The translations under genes and the position numbers were made by a program. The notes below the pieces were generated by a model. It was not told where the DNA came from. It made no database searches and saw nothing but the letters and a program-made list of their open reading frames with translations. From the IMG/VR virus record IMGVR_UViG_3300049893_000970, positions 1-56,589 of that record: a stretch of DNA of 56,589 bases. One strand, given 5' to 3'. This stretch comes from a virus. Shown here in pieces: positions 33,503 to 41,806 of the stretch (position 1 is its first letter; the number at the start of each line of letters is the position of its first letter).

Positions 33503-35055
33503 TGGCGATTGTCGATGAAGGGTCACTAGGCAGCGCGAACGAAAAGACCAGCGACAACGCCATCGCGATGACCACGACGCAGGATGCCAACGTGGGGGAT
33601 GCGATCATCGTCGTCACCGCCTGGGACAACAACAACGGGACCACCATTGCGGGGCCAGCCAACAGCGCCTGGACGATCAGCGATGATGGCGGCAACTCGT
33701 ACTCCATTCTCTTCGGAGGAGAGGATGCGAGTTCGAATGGCCGCTCCGCGCTCGGCGTCTACATAGCCATCGTTGCTGGATCGACACTCTCCTCCGGGGC
33801 GACGATCACGGCAACGTACAACTCCAGCCGCACGGCCAAATCGATCACGGCCCACCGCTTCTCGATGGACGGGACGGGATTGCGTATCGCCTTCCGCGAC
33901 CTATGGTTCCGGCGCGCCGCTGACCCGACTGCCTTCTGGGTTCAGTACGAGGACCTGTCAGCCGAGATGGGCACGAGCGAGATTCTCGCGATCTATGCCA
34001 TGTCCGCTGAAGGGCCGAACACGGACGCCTACACATTCACGGACACTGAGAACGGCGACACTTGGACGACGCTCGGAGCCGACGATGGTACGACCGGCTC
34101 GACCGACGACACGAACATGCACCACCGGGCACGGTTCATCATTCGCTCGGGGGGAGATGCGGTTGCGGAGGAGTTCCAGTGCGACAGCGACACCGCCGAC
34201 CGCGACTACACGCAGGGCGGCGTTCTGTTGACGGAGATCGCTTCCTCGCCTCCGACTATCCCCCCCGTACCGGACATCTATGACGGCACGGTGGCACAAC
34301 ACGACCGCCGCATCGGGGCCAACAGCATCGGCAAGGGGGTCCAGCCAACGTCGGTGAGCATCACCGCTGGCCGGACGTTCTACCTCCCGCTCGCGGGAGC
34401 GCCGGTCGGTGCGTTTCTCATCGTCACGGCGGCTTCGGACAACAACGCCACGGTCACGGAGACTGGCCCCACGGACACCGCAACCGAGATCACGGACTCA
34501 GCCGGGAACACATGGACGGAGTTATCCGGAGCACAGCACGCGCAGGCGAGCGAGAGCGGAAGTGCCGTGTGGCAATACGTCTGCATCGTGCAGAACGAGA
34601 TACCTCGGGGCGGCTACATCACCCTGCGATTGCCGAACGCGACCGGCCTTTATGCGTGGGCGGCTGAGGCGCATCTGTGGTCGCTGGAGGGCGGCACCTA
34701 CACCGTCGAGCAGCGGGCGATGGCGAAGGGCACGAACGCCGATCCCACGGACGCCGCTCTCTCCGCCATGACGAGCCGCAAGTACCTCATCATCGGGACT
34801 GTCGCGGCAGAATGGGGCACAAACCAGACCTACACCCTTGATGGCGACTACACGACCTTCACGCCTGTCGGATTCGACGGCGGGAACGAATCTTCGATGA
34901 CCGAGATCATGGTGTACCGCATCGCCACGCTTACCGCTGACACCTTCTCGTTCTCGATGGCTAACGCTACCGACTCCACCGTGATGCTCACGGCGGTCTA
35001 CAACGATGTCGTGGCTACCCCATTCACGCAGCAGACCCGACGCTGGGCGGCTTGA
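33502..35055 (+). CDS. Beta-rich tail/receptor-binding-type protein with two repeats
   Basis: The 517-aa protein from GTG 33502 has two similar beta domains, the first with VGDAIIVVTAWDNNNGTTIAG and the second with VGAFLIVTAASDNN, each followed by a D-x-G-N segment. The same pattern appears in the protein at 23228. It lies among tail fibre genes. Carbohydrate or receptor binding is plausible but not shown. Confidence 0.55.
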   Translation: MAIVDEGSLGSANEKTSDNAIAMTTTQDANVGDAIIVVTAWDNNNGTTIAGPANSAWTISDDGGNSYSILFGGEDASSNGRSALGVYIAIVAGSTLSSGATITATYNSSRTAKSITAHRFSMDGTGLRIAFRDLWFRRAADPTAFWVQYEDLSAEMGTSEILAIYAMSAEGPNTDAYTFTDTENGDTWTTLGADDGTTGSTDDTNMHHRARFIIRSGGDAVAEEFQCDSDTADRDYTQGGVLLTEIASSPPTIPPVPDIYDGTVAQHDRRIGANSIGKGVQPTSVSITAGRTFYLPLAGAPVGAFLIVTAASDNNATVTETGPTDTATEITDSAGNTWTELSGAQHAQASESGSAVWQYVCIVQNEIPRGGYITLRLPNATGLYAWAAEAHLWSLEGGTYTVEQRAMAKGTNADPTDAALSAMTSRKYLIIGTVAAEWGTNQTYTLDGDYTTFTPVGFDGGNESSMTEIMVYRIATLTADTFSFSMANATDSTVMLTAVYNDVVATPFTQQTRRWAA

Positions 35056-36444
35056 GTGCCGGGGTCCTTCACGTACCGCTCGCTGCCCGATCCCTCGGCC
35101 GCGCTCGTGGACAAGAGCCAGCGCCTGTGGCTCGTGATGAACTCGACCGACCAGGCGGTCGGCACGCTCACCCTGAGCGGCACTGGGACCGTCTCCGTGC
35201 CCGGCCTCGGCTTCCAGCCCGATGTGATCGTGCTGACTTCCGCGCGCAAGGCGGGCGCGTCCTCTCACTGCCAGTACGCAGTCGGCTGCGCGGACGCGAA
35301 CGCCCAGTGGTCCTACGGGATCAACGTCCGCCACGCGACCAGCCCTGAGAACTTCACCCGTTGGCGCGAGGACGCCTGCTTCACCTTCATCACCTCGGGC
35401 GGCTTCGGCGTCATCAGCGAGCGCATCCGAGCGGTGCTCGACTCTCTCGACGCTGACGGGTTCACGCTCGACGTGGAGCAGCACGATCTCGGCGTGGGCC
35501 TGACGGTCGGCTACCTGGCGCTCGCGGGCAACTTCAAGGTCGGCATGGCGTCGATCCCGACTTCGACCGGCACGCAGGAGTTGAGCGGCATCGGCTTCGC
35601 CCCGAAAGGTGTGTGGCTCGCCTCGGCTCCCGGTCACGACGATCTCAGCATCGCGGCTCCCGTCTACGACCGGAAGGGATGGGACGTATGCAACGGCTTC
35701 GCCTCGGACATGGCGGGGATCAGCCAGGAGGCGATGTGGGGCGGCGCTAGGCACTCGGGCGTCCCGAACCGGAGCGCATCGCGGTGGGAGCACGTCGCGC
35801 TTCTCCTCGGACTCGGACCCTCGGGGTCGACCACGTGGACGATCCGCTGCCGCGCCGAGGCGGACGCGTTCCTCTCGGACTCCTTCCGCCTCGACTGGAC
35901 GACCGTGGACGGAGTGGCGAACAGGCGCTTCGCATATCTCGCCTGCGATGAGGCCGAGGCGGGCAGCTTCCAGATCACCTCCGACCCGTCGGGTGGTGCC
36001 GACCTCGACGTGGTGGTGCCGACCGAGATCGAGCCGCGCTCCATGATCTCGACCTCGACCGGCTACAACGGTCTGAGTGGAGCCACGATGGATGTCGTTC
36101 CAGACGAGTTCATGCAGTGCGGGCACGGCTACCTCGGCTTCGGCGCGAGCGAGCCGTGGGCACTCTTCTCGGGCGACGAGTTGTGCAGCGGACTCGGCCA
36201 GTCGAGCGGCGGACCATCGGGCGGCGGCTACCCGACCTGCAAGTGCTTCCTGCGGACCGGCTACCAGGGCTTCTCGTACTGGCACGACAACGCTTCCGGG
36301 TCCATCGACTCCACGCTCGTCGGGCAGGCGTTCGACGTGTGGGAGGCGCGTGCACCACTACGCATCCCGAGCCTCAACGCTAGGATCGACGCGAAGCGGA
36401 TGGGCAGCGCGACCCGAGCACTTCTGAACCCGAGCGACACGTGA
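35056..36444 (+). CDS. Virion protein with internal duplication
   Basis: The 462-aa product begins at GTG 35056. GLGFQPDVIVLTSA and GIGFAPKGVWLAS mark two similar halves, so it arose by duplication. Cys pairs are frequent in the C-terminal part (CKCFLRTGY). It ends the tail-fibre block and overlaps the glycosyltransferase by 4 bases. Probably structural; the family is unknown. Confidence 0.5.
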   Translation: MPGSFTYRSLPDPSAALVDKSQRLWLVMNSTDQAVGTLTLSGTGTVSVPGLGFQPDVIVLTSARKAGASSHCQYAVGCADANAQWSYGINVRHATSPENFTRWREDACFTFITSGGFGVISERIRAVLDSLDADGFTLDVEQHDLGVGLTVGYLALAGNFKVGMASIPTSTGTQELSGIGFAPKGVWLASAPGHDDLSIAAPVYDRKGWDVCNGFASDMAGISQEAMWGGARHSGVPNRSASRWEHVALLLGLGPSGSTTWTIRCRAEADAFLSDSFRLDWTTVDGVANRRFAYLACDEAEAGSFQITSDPSGGADLDVVVPTEIEPRSMISTSTGYNGLSGATMDVVPDEFMQCGHGYLGFGASEPWALFSGDELCSGLGQSSGGPSGGGYPTCKCFLRTGYQGFSYWHDNASGSIDSTLVGQAFDVWEARAPLRIPSLNARIDAKRMGSATRALLNPSDT

Positions 36445-37571
36445 CCCGCACGCTTCACGTCGTCGCCCTCCCGCACACGACGCTGACCGAGAAGGACGCG
36501 CAGTGCGCGTACTCGATGAAGCTGCTCAAGGCGGTGCCGATGTGGCGGGCGCAGGGCTGTCGGGTCATCCTCTACGGCCCGGACGAGATCGACTGCGAGC
36601 CGGACGAGCACGTGGTCATCACGACGGAGGCGGACCGGCTGCGCTGGGGCTACGGCGGACCGAAGGGCTACGACACGACCGCGCCGTTCGAGTGGGACGC
36701 GGGGCAGCCGTACTGGTTCGAGGCGAACGTGCGAGCCATCGACGCGCTCCGCGAGCGCCTCCCGGCCGACCGACGCGAGCACTACCTCTGCTTGGCGACG
36801 AGCGTGCAGGCGAAGATCGCAGACGAGGTCGCCGGTCCGAAGTGGAACAACCCGATCACCGTCGAGTGGGGCGTCGGCTACATCGGCATCGACAAGCGCG
36901 GCTGGTCGGCGTTCGAGTCGTACGCCTGGATGCACCACGTCTACGGCATCCGCGACATCGGCGACGGGCGGGCCTTCGACCAGGTCATCCCTAACTTCTT
37001 CGACGCGAGCCAGTTCAGCGTGACGCGCAAGCCTCGCTGCGACTACGTCCTGTTCATCGGGCGGATCATCAAGCGCAAGGGTCCGGACGTGGCTGCGGAG
37101 ATCGCCAAGCGGATCGGCGTGAAGCTGCTCGTCGCCGGTCCCGGCGCGAAGGAGGTCACGAAGGGCCGGATCGTCGGAGCCGATGACGTCGTCATCGAGG
37201 GCGACGTGGAACACGTCGGGTCCGTCGGGTTCGCCGAGCGGAACGAGTTGATGTCGAACGCCGCCGCGACCATCGTGCCCACGGTCTACATCGAGCCGTT
37301 CGGAGGCGTGGCCGTCGAGGCGATGCTGGCTGGCTGTCCAGTCGTCGCGTCCGACTGGGGCAGCTTCACCGAGATCGTGACGCCGGACGTCGGCGCTCGG
37401 TTCCGGACGCCGAAGCAGGGAGCCGAGGCGTTCGCCCGGGTCCAGTCGCTCAAGCGCAAGGACATCCGCCAGGCGGCGAAGGACCGCTACTCGCAGGCGG
37501 CGGTCGGCCCGATGTTCATGCGCTGGTTCGACCAACTCGACACGCTCTGGGGCAAGGGCTGGTACGAGTGA
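36441..37571 (+). CDS. GT4-type glycosyltransferase
   Basis: The 376-aa protein has the GT-B fold of GT4/GT1 enzymes. The C-terminal half shows YVLFIGRIIKRKGPDVAAEI, then the E-x7-E-type segment PTVYIEPFGGVAVEAMLAGCPVVAS (broken here: VYIEPFGG...VEAMLAGCPVV), with E residues that bind the nucleotide-sugar donor. It is translationally coupled to the preceding virion gene and the following methyltransferase. It is therefore made late, with the tail fibre genes. Confidence 0.9.
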   Translation: MTRTLHVVALPHTTLTEKDAQCAYSMKLLKAVPMWRAQGCRVILYGPDEIDCEPDEHVVITTEADRLRWGYGGPKGYDTTAPFEWDAGQPYWFEANVRAIDALRERLPADRREHYLCLATSVQAKIADEVAGPKWNNPITVEWGVGYIGIDKRGWSAFESYAWMHHVYGIRDIGDGRAFDQVIPNFFDASQFSVTRKPRCDYVLFIGRIIKRKGPDVAAEIAKRIGVKLLVAGPGAKEVTKGRIVGADDVVIEGDVEHVGSVGFAERNELMSNAAATIVPTVYIEPFGGVAVEAMLAGCPVVASDWGSFTEIVTPDVGARFRTPKQGAEAFARVQSLKRKDIRQAAKDRYSQAAVGPMFMRWFDQLDTLWGKGWYE

Positions 37572-38143
37572 GCGCCTTCGACGAGGCGGCGTGGTGGGGT
37601 GACTGCGGCAACACGTTCCACGAGGAGCAGAAGCAACTCGTCGCTGCCGAGCGTATGGGCCTGGTCGCGGAGTACGGTGGCGCTCATCCGCCGACCTTCG
37701 ATCTGGCCGGACGCTCGGTGCTCGACATCGGTGGCGGGCCAGTCTCGCTCCTGCTCAAGTGCAGGAACCGAGGGCGCTGCGTCGTGGTCGACCCCGCCGA
37801 CTTCCCGCCTTGGGTGTTCGCCCGCTACGAGCACTGCGGCATCGGCTTCTGGCACGGCCCGGCGGAGGCGCTCGACGGCCAGCCGCAGTTCGACGAGGCG
37901 TGGCTCTACAACGTCCTCCAGCACGTCGAGGATCCCGGACAGGTCATCGGCCAGGCCAGGGCATACGTGGGCGTCCTGCGCGTGTTCGAGTGGCTTCACG
38001 TCGATCCCTACCCAGGCCACCCTCACCGCCTGGAGCGCGAGCAGATGGACGAGTGGCTGGAGGGCTACGGCTACGTCGCCAAGCTCGACGACCGTGGCTG
38101 CGTCGGCACCGCCTACTACGGTGTCTTCCGAGGATCCTCCTAG
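37568..38143 (+). CDS. SAM-dependent methyltransferase
   Basis: The 191-aa protein has motif I in GRSVLDIGGGPVSLLLK, an acidic post-motif in CVVVDPADFP, and a EAWLYNVLQHVEDP segment. It overlaps the GT4 gene by ATGA. The pairing mirrors the glycosyltransferase plus methyltransferase grouping at 5-10 kb and supports sugar methylation as a possible role. Confidence 0.82.
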   Translation: MSAFDEAAWWGDCGNTFHEEQKQLVAAERMGLVAEYGGAHPPTFDLAGRSVLDIGGGPVSLLLKCRNRGRCVVVDPADFPPWVFARYEHCGIGFWHGPAEALDGQPQFDEAWLYNVLQHVEDPGQVIGQARAYVGVLRVFEWLHVDPYPGHPHRLEREQMDEWLEGYGYVAKLDDRGCVGTAYYGVFRGSS

Positions 38144-38169
38144 ACTGCGAGCGCATGGAGCAGCGATGA

Positions 38170-38409
38170 GTGAACGGGCACTTCCCCGCCCTCTTCCGCC
38201 TCGCACGAGACACGGCGATGGTTCTGCTGGGTCTGTTCATGCTGCTTCACGAGACCCTGGTCCGGACGCCACGCTTGGCGGTGATGGCGGTGGGGGTCCT
38301 GCTCCTCCTGGGACCGGCGGCGATCCGCACCATCATCGAGGCGTATCTCACGCGTGGGTCGGTAGCGTCATCGAGTTCGCGGACACCCGGCGATTCTGGG
38401 TCGTCGTAG
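38170..38409 (+). CDS. Small membrane protein, possibly frameshifted
   Basis: The 79-aa product from GTG 38170 (GGAG 8 bases upstream) has two hydrophobic helices (TAMVLLGLFMLLHETLV and LAVMAVGVLLLLGPAAI). Its last ~16 residues become Ser-rich. The next membrane-like frame begins in the -1 register without a normal start, so these could be one protein joined by a shift near 38350. Position near the lysis genes is suggestive of holin function. Confidence 0.5.
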   Translation: MNGHFPALFRLARDTAMVLLGLFMLLHETLVRTPRLAVMAVGVLLLLGPAAIRTIIEAYLTRGSVASSSSRTPGDSGSS

Positions 38410-38435
38410 GGGCGCTCGCCTTCGTCATCAGCCTC

Positions 38436-38720
38436 ATGGTCGCCTTCGGCGTGAACCGGGCGGCGATCAACCGGAACCAGGCGACCATCCAGGTCCACCA
38501 GCGGATCGTGCGCCAGCAGCGGACCGTGCTGACCTACCTGTGCCGGACCGTTCACCTCCTCGACACCGGCTACCTCCAGCAAGCGGACATCGCTCGCCAG
38601 TCCCTGCGCGACCCGAGTCTGCCGCCGTCCGCACGTGCTCGCTGGAGGAGCAGGCTCCAGGTCTACCTGACCATCCACCAGGAACTCTCCGACACGAGGG
38701 CGTGCCGCCAGATCGAGTGA
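38436..38720 (+). CDS. Membrane-associated coiled-coil protein (start uncertain)
   Basis: The first in-frame ATG is 38436, but a clear transmembrane helix (FWVVVGALAFVISLMVAFGV) begins ~12 codons earlier, where there is no ATG, GTG or TTG. After it comes a charged, Gln-rich helix (RNQATIQVHQRIVRQQ) and a Cys-containing tail. It resembles a spanin or other lysis accessory protein in shape only. It may be the frameshifted continuation of 38170. Confidence 0.5.
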   Translation: MVAFGVNRAAINRNQATIQVHQRIVRQQRTVLTYLCRTVHLLDTGYLQQADIARQSLRDPSLPPSARARWRSRLQVYLTIHQELSDTRACRQIE

Positions 38721-39163
38721 TGCGAGTCGCCGCCGTCGTCCTCGTCGCCATCGCAGCCCTCGTCCTCCCGACCAGGGCTGCGCCTGCGAACGCCTACGTC
38801 CGCATCTACGGGACGACGACCGGCATCTCCTACGTGGACCTCGGCAACCCCGGACCCGGAGCAGGAGACGAGTCTATCCGGGGGCTGCGTCTGAGTGACC
38901 GACGCGGGCGCACCATCGGCAACGGCAGCATCATCTGCATCTCGCTCGGTCGGGCGCTTCCCGGCACGTCGCTCTGCAGCGGGGTCTACTCGCTGCCGAA
39001 GGGGAAGCTCGTCGTGTCCGGCACCCGCCGCTCGCCCGACTACTACGTGCTCCCGGTGACGGGCGGCACCGGCATCTTCCAGCGGGCCGCCGGAGTGCTG
39101 ATCGGCGACACCGTGAGCCGCAACCCGCGCAAGGACCGGCTCGTGTTCAACCTCGACCTGTGA
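38720..39163 (+). CDS. Secreted dirigent/allene-oxide-cyclase-barrel-like protein
   Basis: The ATG at 38720 overlaps the previous stop. The 147-aa product has a textbook signal peptide (MRVAAVVLVAIAALVLPTRA, cleavage after APANA). The mature part has the beta-barrel pattern of AOC-like/dirigent-type proteins: paired beta strands and the GGTGIFQRAAGVLIGDT segment. I know such secreted barrels from actinobacteria and plants, but not as a usual phage gene. Role unknown; may act on the host surface. Confidence 0.55.
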   Translation: MRVAAVVLVAIAALVLPTRAAPANAYVRIYGTTTGISYVDLGNPGPGAGDESIRGLRLSDRRGRTIGNGSIICISLGRALPGTSLCSGVYSLPKGKLVVSGTRRSPDYYVLPVTGGTGIFQRAAGVLIGDTVSRNPRKDRLVFNLDL

Positions 39164-40629
39164 CCGACCTCTTCCGCACCGGCACCTACCTGCGCTGCCC
39201 AGGCGGGAACGTCGAGAACGTGCCAGAGCAGATCGCCGCTGGCATGACCTGGGCGCTCCTCAACATCGGCGACGACCCATGCGTGCGGAGAGACCCGGCC
39301 GTGTGGGACCACCAGCGGTTCCTGTATCGGGCGACGAGCCTGCCGCACGGACCGTGGCTGCACGTTCGCTCGCTGGCCGACCTCGACTTCCTGATCCGTG
39401 TCGGCGTCGAGTGGCAGGCGGATGTGATCGGCTGCAACATCGAGGACGTGGTGGAGGACGGCCTCTCGCTGCGCGAGGTCGGCCGTAGGCTCCTCGGCGG
39501 ATGGGTGCAGCCATTCGGCAAGCCAGTCCACATGGCGACGCTGCCGTGGGTTCAGAACGGGCAGGGCTGGCAGCACGTCGCCTTCGCGTATCTCGCGCTG
39601 GAGATGTTTCCGCTGGAGGGCGGGCAGCCGTACCTCGACGAGTGGGAGCGGTGCGTCGACCACGCCTTCGCCGAGGGTGCAGAGCGGGTCACGCTCCTCT
39701 ACTCCACGACCTCGCCGCGCTCCGTCTATCCGAACGTCGCGCACTGCCTCTACACCGCCGACAACGTCACCGACTGGCGGACGTGGAAGGATGCAGTACC
39801 GCAGCCGGTTCCCCGACCGCCTGCACCGCCAACACCACCGGAGGTTCCGATGCTCACCGTCAAGCAGTTCCCGTACACCGGACCGTGCTTCGGACCCGGC
39901 CCGAAGCAGACACTGAACTACTCGACGGTGAAGGGGATCAAGCGGGCGATGATCCGGCTCGGCCTGCTCGACCAGAAGCTCGGCGAGGAGACCGACGACT
40001 TCGGGAGCGGCCTGCGGCAGGCGCTGAAGGAGTATCAGCGCGCCTCGCACCTGACCGTGACCGGCGACTACCGGAAGGGCACGTGGCTCGCCCTCCGCTC
40101 CGAGCGCCTGGAGACCGGACCGCACGCGGGCGAGTACGCCATCGACCGCCTCGGGCGGCGCTACGTCCAGGAGGACGTGCTGACGATGTGCTACCCGCAT
40201 CCAGAATGGGCGCTCTCGCAGGTCTGCCAGGGGCCGCATCAGACGGACGGCCTGCCGTGGACGAACTGGGCCATCGACTTCTGCGCTCCCGGCGGCACGC
40301 CCGTGCTCGCTGTCGAGCGGGCGACGATCACCCGCCTCTCCGGGCACGACCCGAACTACCCGCCGAACAACGCCATCGGAATCTGGGGCTGGTCGATCTA
40401 CTACGAGACGGCCGACGGTGGCACCTACTTCTCGACGCACTATGGCTCGCGCTCGGTGAAGCTCGGGCAGGTCGTCGAGGTCGGAACGCCCATCGGACTC
40501 GTCGGCTCCTGGCCCGGGAACCCTTCGCGCTCGCACACGCACCTCGGCTACTCGCACCCGAAGGGCAGCGCCTACGCGAAGGCGCACATCCTCGAAGTGG
40601 CGAACGCTCCCCGCTTCCCACTGCTCTAG
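39160..40629 (+). CDS. Endolysin: N-terminal domain + peptidoglycan-binding + M23-like domain
   Basis: The 489-aa protein has three parts. Residues ~1-205 are a putative catalytic domain of TIM-barrel-like composition, a Pro-rich hinge follows (PVPRPPAPPTPP), a PG-binding helical domain lies at ~245-318, and an M23-like domain is at ~350-475 with RSHTHLGY (H459, H461) and APGGTPVLAV. The usual first metal ligand His of the HxxxD motif is Asn (N369-WAID373), so metallopeptidase activity is doubtful. It is followed closely by the holin, and it cuts the wall at the end of infection. Confidence 0.82.
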   Translation: MTDLFRTGTYLRCPGGNVENVPEQIAAGMTWALLNIGDDPCVRRDPAVWDHQRFLYRATSLPHGPWLHVRSLADLDFLIRVGVEWQADVIGCNIEDVVEDGLSLREVGRRLLGGWVQPFGKPVHMATLPWVQNGQGWQHVAFAYLALEMFPLEGGQPYLDEWERCVDHAFAEGAERVTLLYSTTSPRSVYPNVAHCLYTADNVTDWRTWKDAVPQPVPRPPAPPTPPEVPMLTVKQFPYTGPCFGPGPKQTLNYSTVKGIKRAMIRLGLLDQKLGEETDDFGSGLRQALKEYQRASHLTVTGDYRKGTWLALRSERLETGPHAGEYAIDRLGRRYVQEDVLTMCYPHPEWALSQVCQGPHQTDGLPWTNWAIDFCAPGGTPVLAVERATITRLSGHDPNYPPNNAIGIWGWSIYYETADGGTYFSTHYGSRSVKLGQVVEVGTPIGLVGSWPGNPSRSHTHLGYSHPKGSAYAKAHILEVANAPRFPLL

Positions 40630-40673
40630 CCGACGCGCGCCTCAGACTTCGACCGTCAACCCAGGAGGCATGC

Positions 40674-40973
40674 ATGAGCAACCTCGCCCAGTGGTCACTC
40701 GTCGTCGCATTCTTCGTTCCGCTCGCGGTGTCGGTCCTGAACCAGGCGCACTGGCCTGCGCAGTTGAAGGCGGCGGTGTTCTTCGTCGTCTCGCTGCTGG
40801 CCGCTGCCGGGACCGCCTACTTCCAGGGCGACCTCACCGGCAAGCGGTTCGTGGACTCGGCGCTCCTGATCGTGGCCGCCGCCGCCGCCTTCTACAGAGG
40901 CTGGTGGAAGCCGGTCGGCGTCGCCGATCCGCTGGAGAGCAAGACGACGGTCACCAAGCCGCCGCCGCCGTAA
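40674..40973 (+). CDS. Holin-like membrane protein
   Basis: The ATG at 40674 has a strong AGGAGG ribosome site. The 99-aa product has two to three hydrophobic helices (WSLVVAFFVPLAVSVL, AAVFFVVSLLAAAGTAYF, DSALLIVAAAAAFY) and a Pro/Lys-rich tail. It directly follows the endolysin and precedes a terminator. Size, topology and position fit a phage holin that permeabilises the membrane for endolysin access. Confidence 0.75.
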   Translation: MSNLAQWSLVVAFFVPLAVSVLNQAHWPAQLKAAVFFVVSLLAAAGTAYFQGDLTGKRFVDSALLIVAAAAAFYRGWWKPVGVADPLESKTTVTKPPPP

Positions 40974-40997
40974 GCGCTGCCGCCTGATGCACGACCC

Positions 40998-41021
40998 GGA
41001 GCCGCCCATCGAGGCGGCTCC
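40998..41021 (+). terminator. Terminator at the end of the late region
   Basis: GGAGCCGCC and GGCGGCTCC pair perfectly (9 bp) around a CATCGA loop, just after the holin gene and before a TTGACT promoter. It probably ends the late structural and lysis transcript. Confidence 0.7.
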
Positions 41022-41068
41022 GTCGCTCTGGCGCGCTCTAGCCCGCGCTGTTGAGCGAGAACTTCGAC

Positions 41069-41096
41069 TTGACTTCCTCCGCCCGAGTGGTAGAGT
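41069..41096 (+). promoter_or_regulatory. TTGACT-class promoter, copy 2 (early region)
   Basis: TTGACT (41069-41074), 16-base spacer ending GAGTGG, TAGAGT (41091-41096), then ten bases ending GTGCC and ATG 41107. It is nearly identical to copy 1 at 16224. It opens the early region directly after a terminator. Confidence 0.8.
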
Positions 41097-41106
41097 TCCG
41101 AGTGCC

Positions 41107-41355
41107 ATGAAGCAGCCGACTACGAAGGAGACGGCGATGCAGCCCGCCAGCCTGCTCGACCAACTCGACATCACCCCGCTGCACATCGAGCGCGGACGCC
41201 AGATGCGCTCAGTGGTGCAGCACGACATCGCGCACCGCGGACTCAGCGCGGAGAGCGCAGTCGAGTCGCTCGCCAGCTACCTCGGAGTCGAGGTGGAGAC
41301 GGTGAGACTCGCCATCGCCATCGCCAACGAGGCCGACGCGGCGGAGAGGGCGTGA
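41107..41355 (+). CDS. Hypothetical early protein
   Basis: Two in-frame starts are possible: ATG 41107, 10 bases after the -10 and therefore near-leaderless, and ATG 41137 with AAGGAG at 6-base spacing. The second fits better with a ribosome site; the first 10 codons (MKQPTTKETA) repeat a leader seen at two other promoters. The mature part (LLDQLDITPLHIERGRQM...) is a short helical protein with a possible DNA-binding helix. Unknown family. Confidence 0.6.
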   Translation: MKQPTTKETAMQPASLLDQLDITPLHIERGRQMRSVVQHDIAHRGLSAESAVESLASYLGVEVETVRLAIAIANEADAAERA

Positions 41356-41582
41356 GGACGATGACGCAGACCGTCACAGAGAAGTGGACGGGCACGAAGG
41401 CCGAGGTCGAGAGCGCCTGGATCACGGAGCGCATCGACCTCAGCTTCGTGACCGTGATTGACCGCGAGTCCTTCTCGAAGCCAGTGCGCGAGGAGTGGCC
41501 GCTGGAGAACATCGAGGGCGCGCTCGACGCCTACTGGCAGCACGGACTGGACTGCATGAATCACATCGGGACGCGAGCATGA
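41352..41582 (+). CDS. Hypothetical early protein
   Basis: The 76-aa product starts at GTG 41352 (or ATG 41361). It is acidic with a Trp-containing core (AWITERIDLSFVTVIDRESF and ALDAYWQHGLDCMN). No family was recognised. Confidence 0.6.
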   Translation: MRTMTQTVTEKWTGTKAEVESAWITERIDLSFVTVIDRESFSKPVREEWPLENIEGALDAYWQHGLDCMNHIGTRA

Positions 41583-41806
41583 GCGAGCGCTGGATTCCCG
41601 AGCCGCCGCCCGCAGCGCCCCGCTACGTCGAGCGCCTGCTGACGATCTGCCCCGACTGCCACGGGCTGGTGCGCAGGGTGCGGCTCGACATCACCGCAGA
41701 GGGCCAGCAGTACGGACCCTGGCGCTGCGCCATCCACGGCGAGGTCGCCGAGCCGCTGCACGAGTGGTATGAGATCCCGACTGGAGACGAGGAGGACGAC
41801 GCATGA
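41579..41806 (+). CDS. Small zinc-binding-type protein
   Basis: The ATG at 41579 overlaps the previous stop. The 75-aa protein carries CPDCH and a later C-A-I-H pair in WRCAIHGEV, consistent with a single zinc site. A DNA- or protein-binding role is plausible. It leads into DUF932. Confidence 0.6.
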   Translation: MSERWIPEPPPAAPRYVERLLTICPDCHGLVRRVRLDITAEGQQYGPWRCAIHGEVAEPLHEWYEIPTGDEEDDA

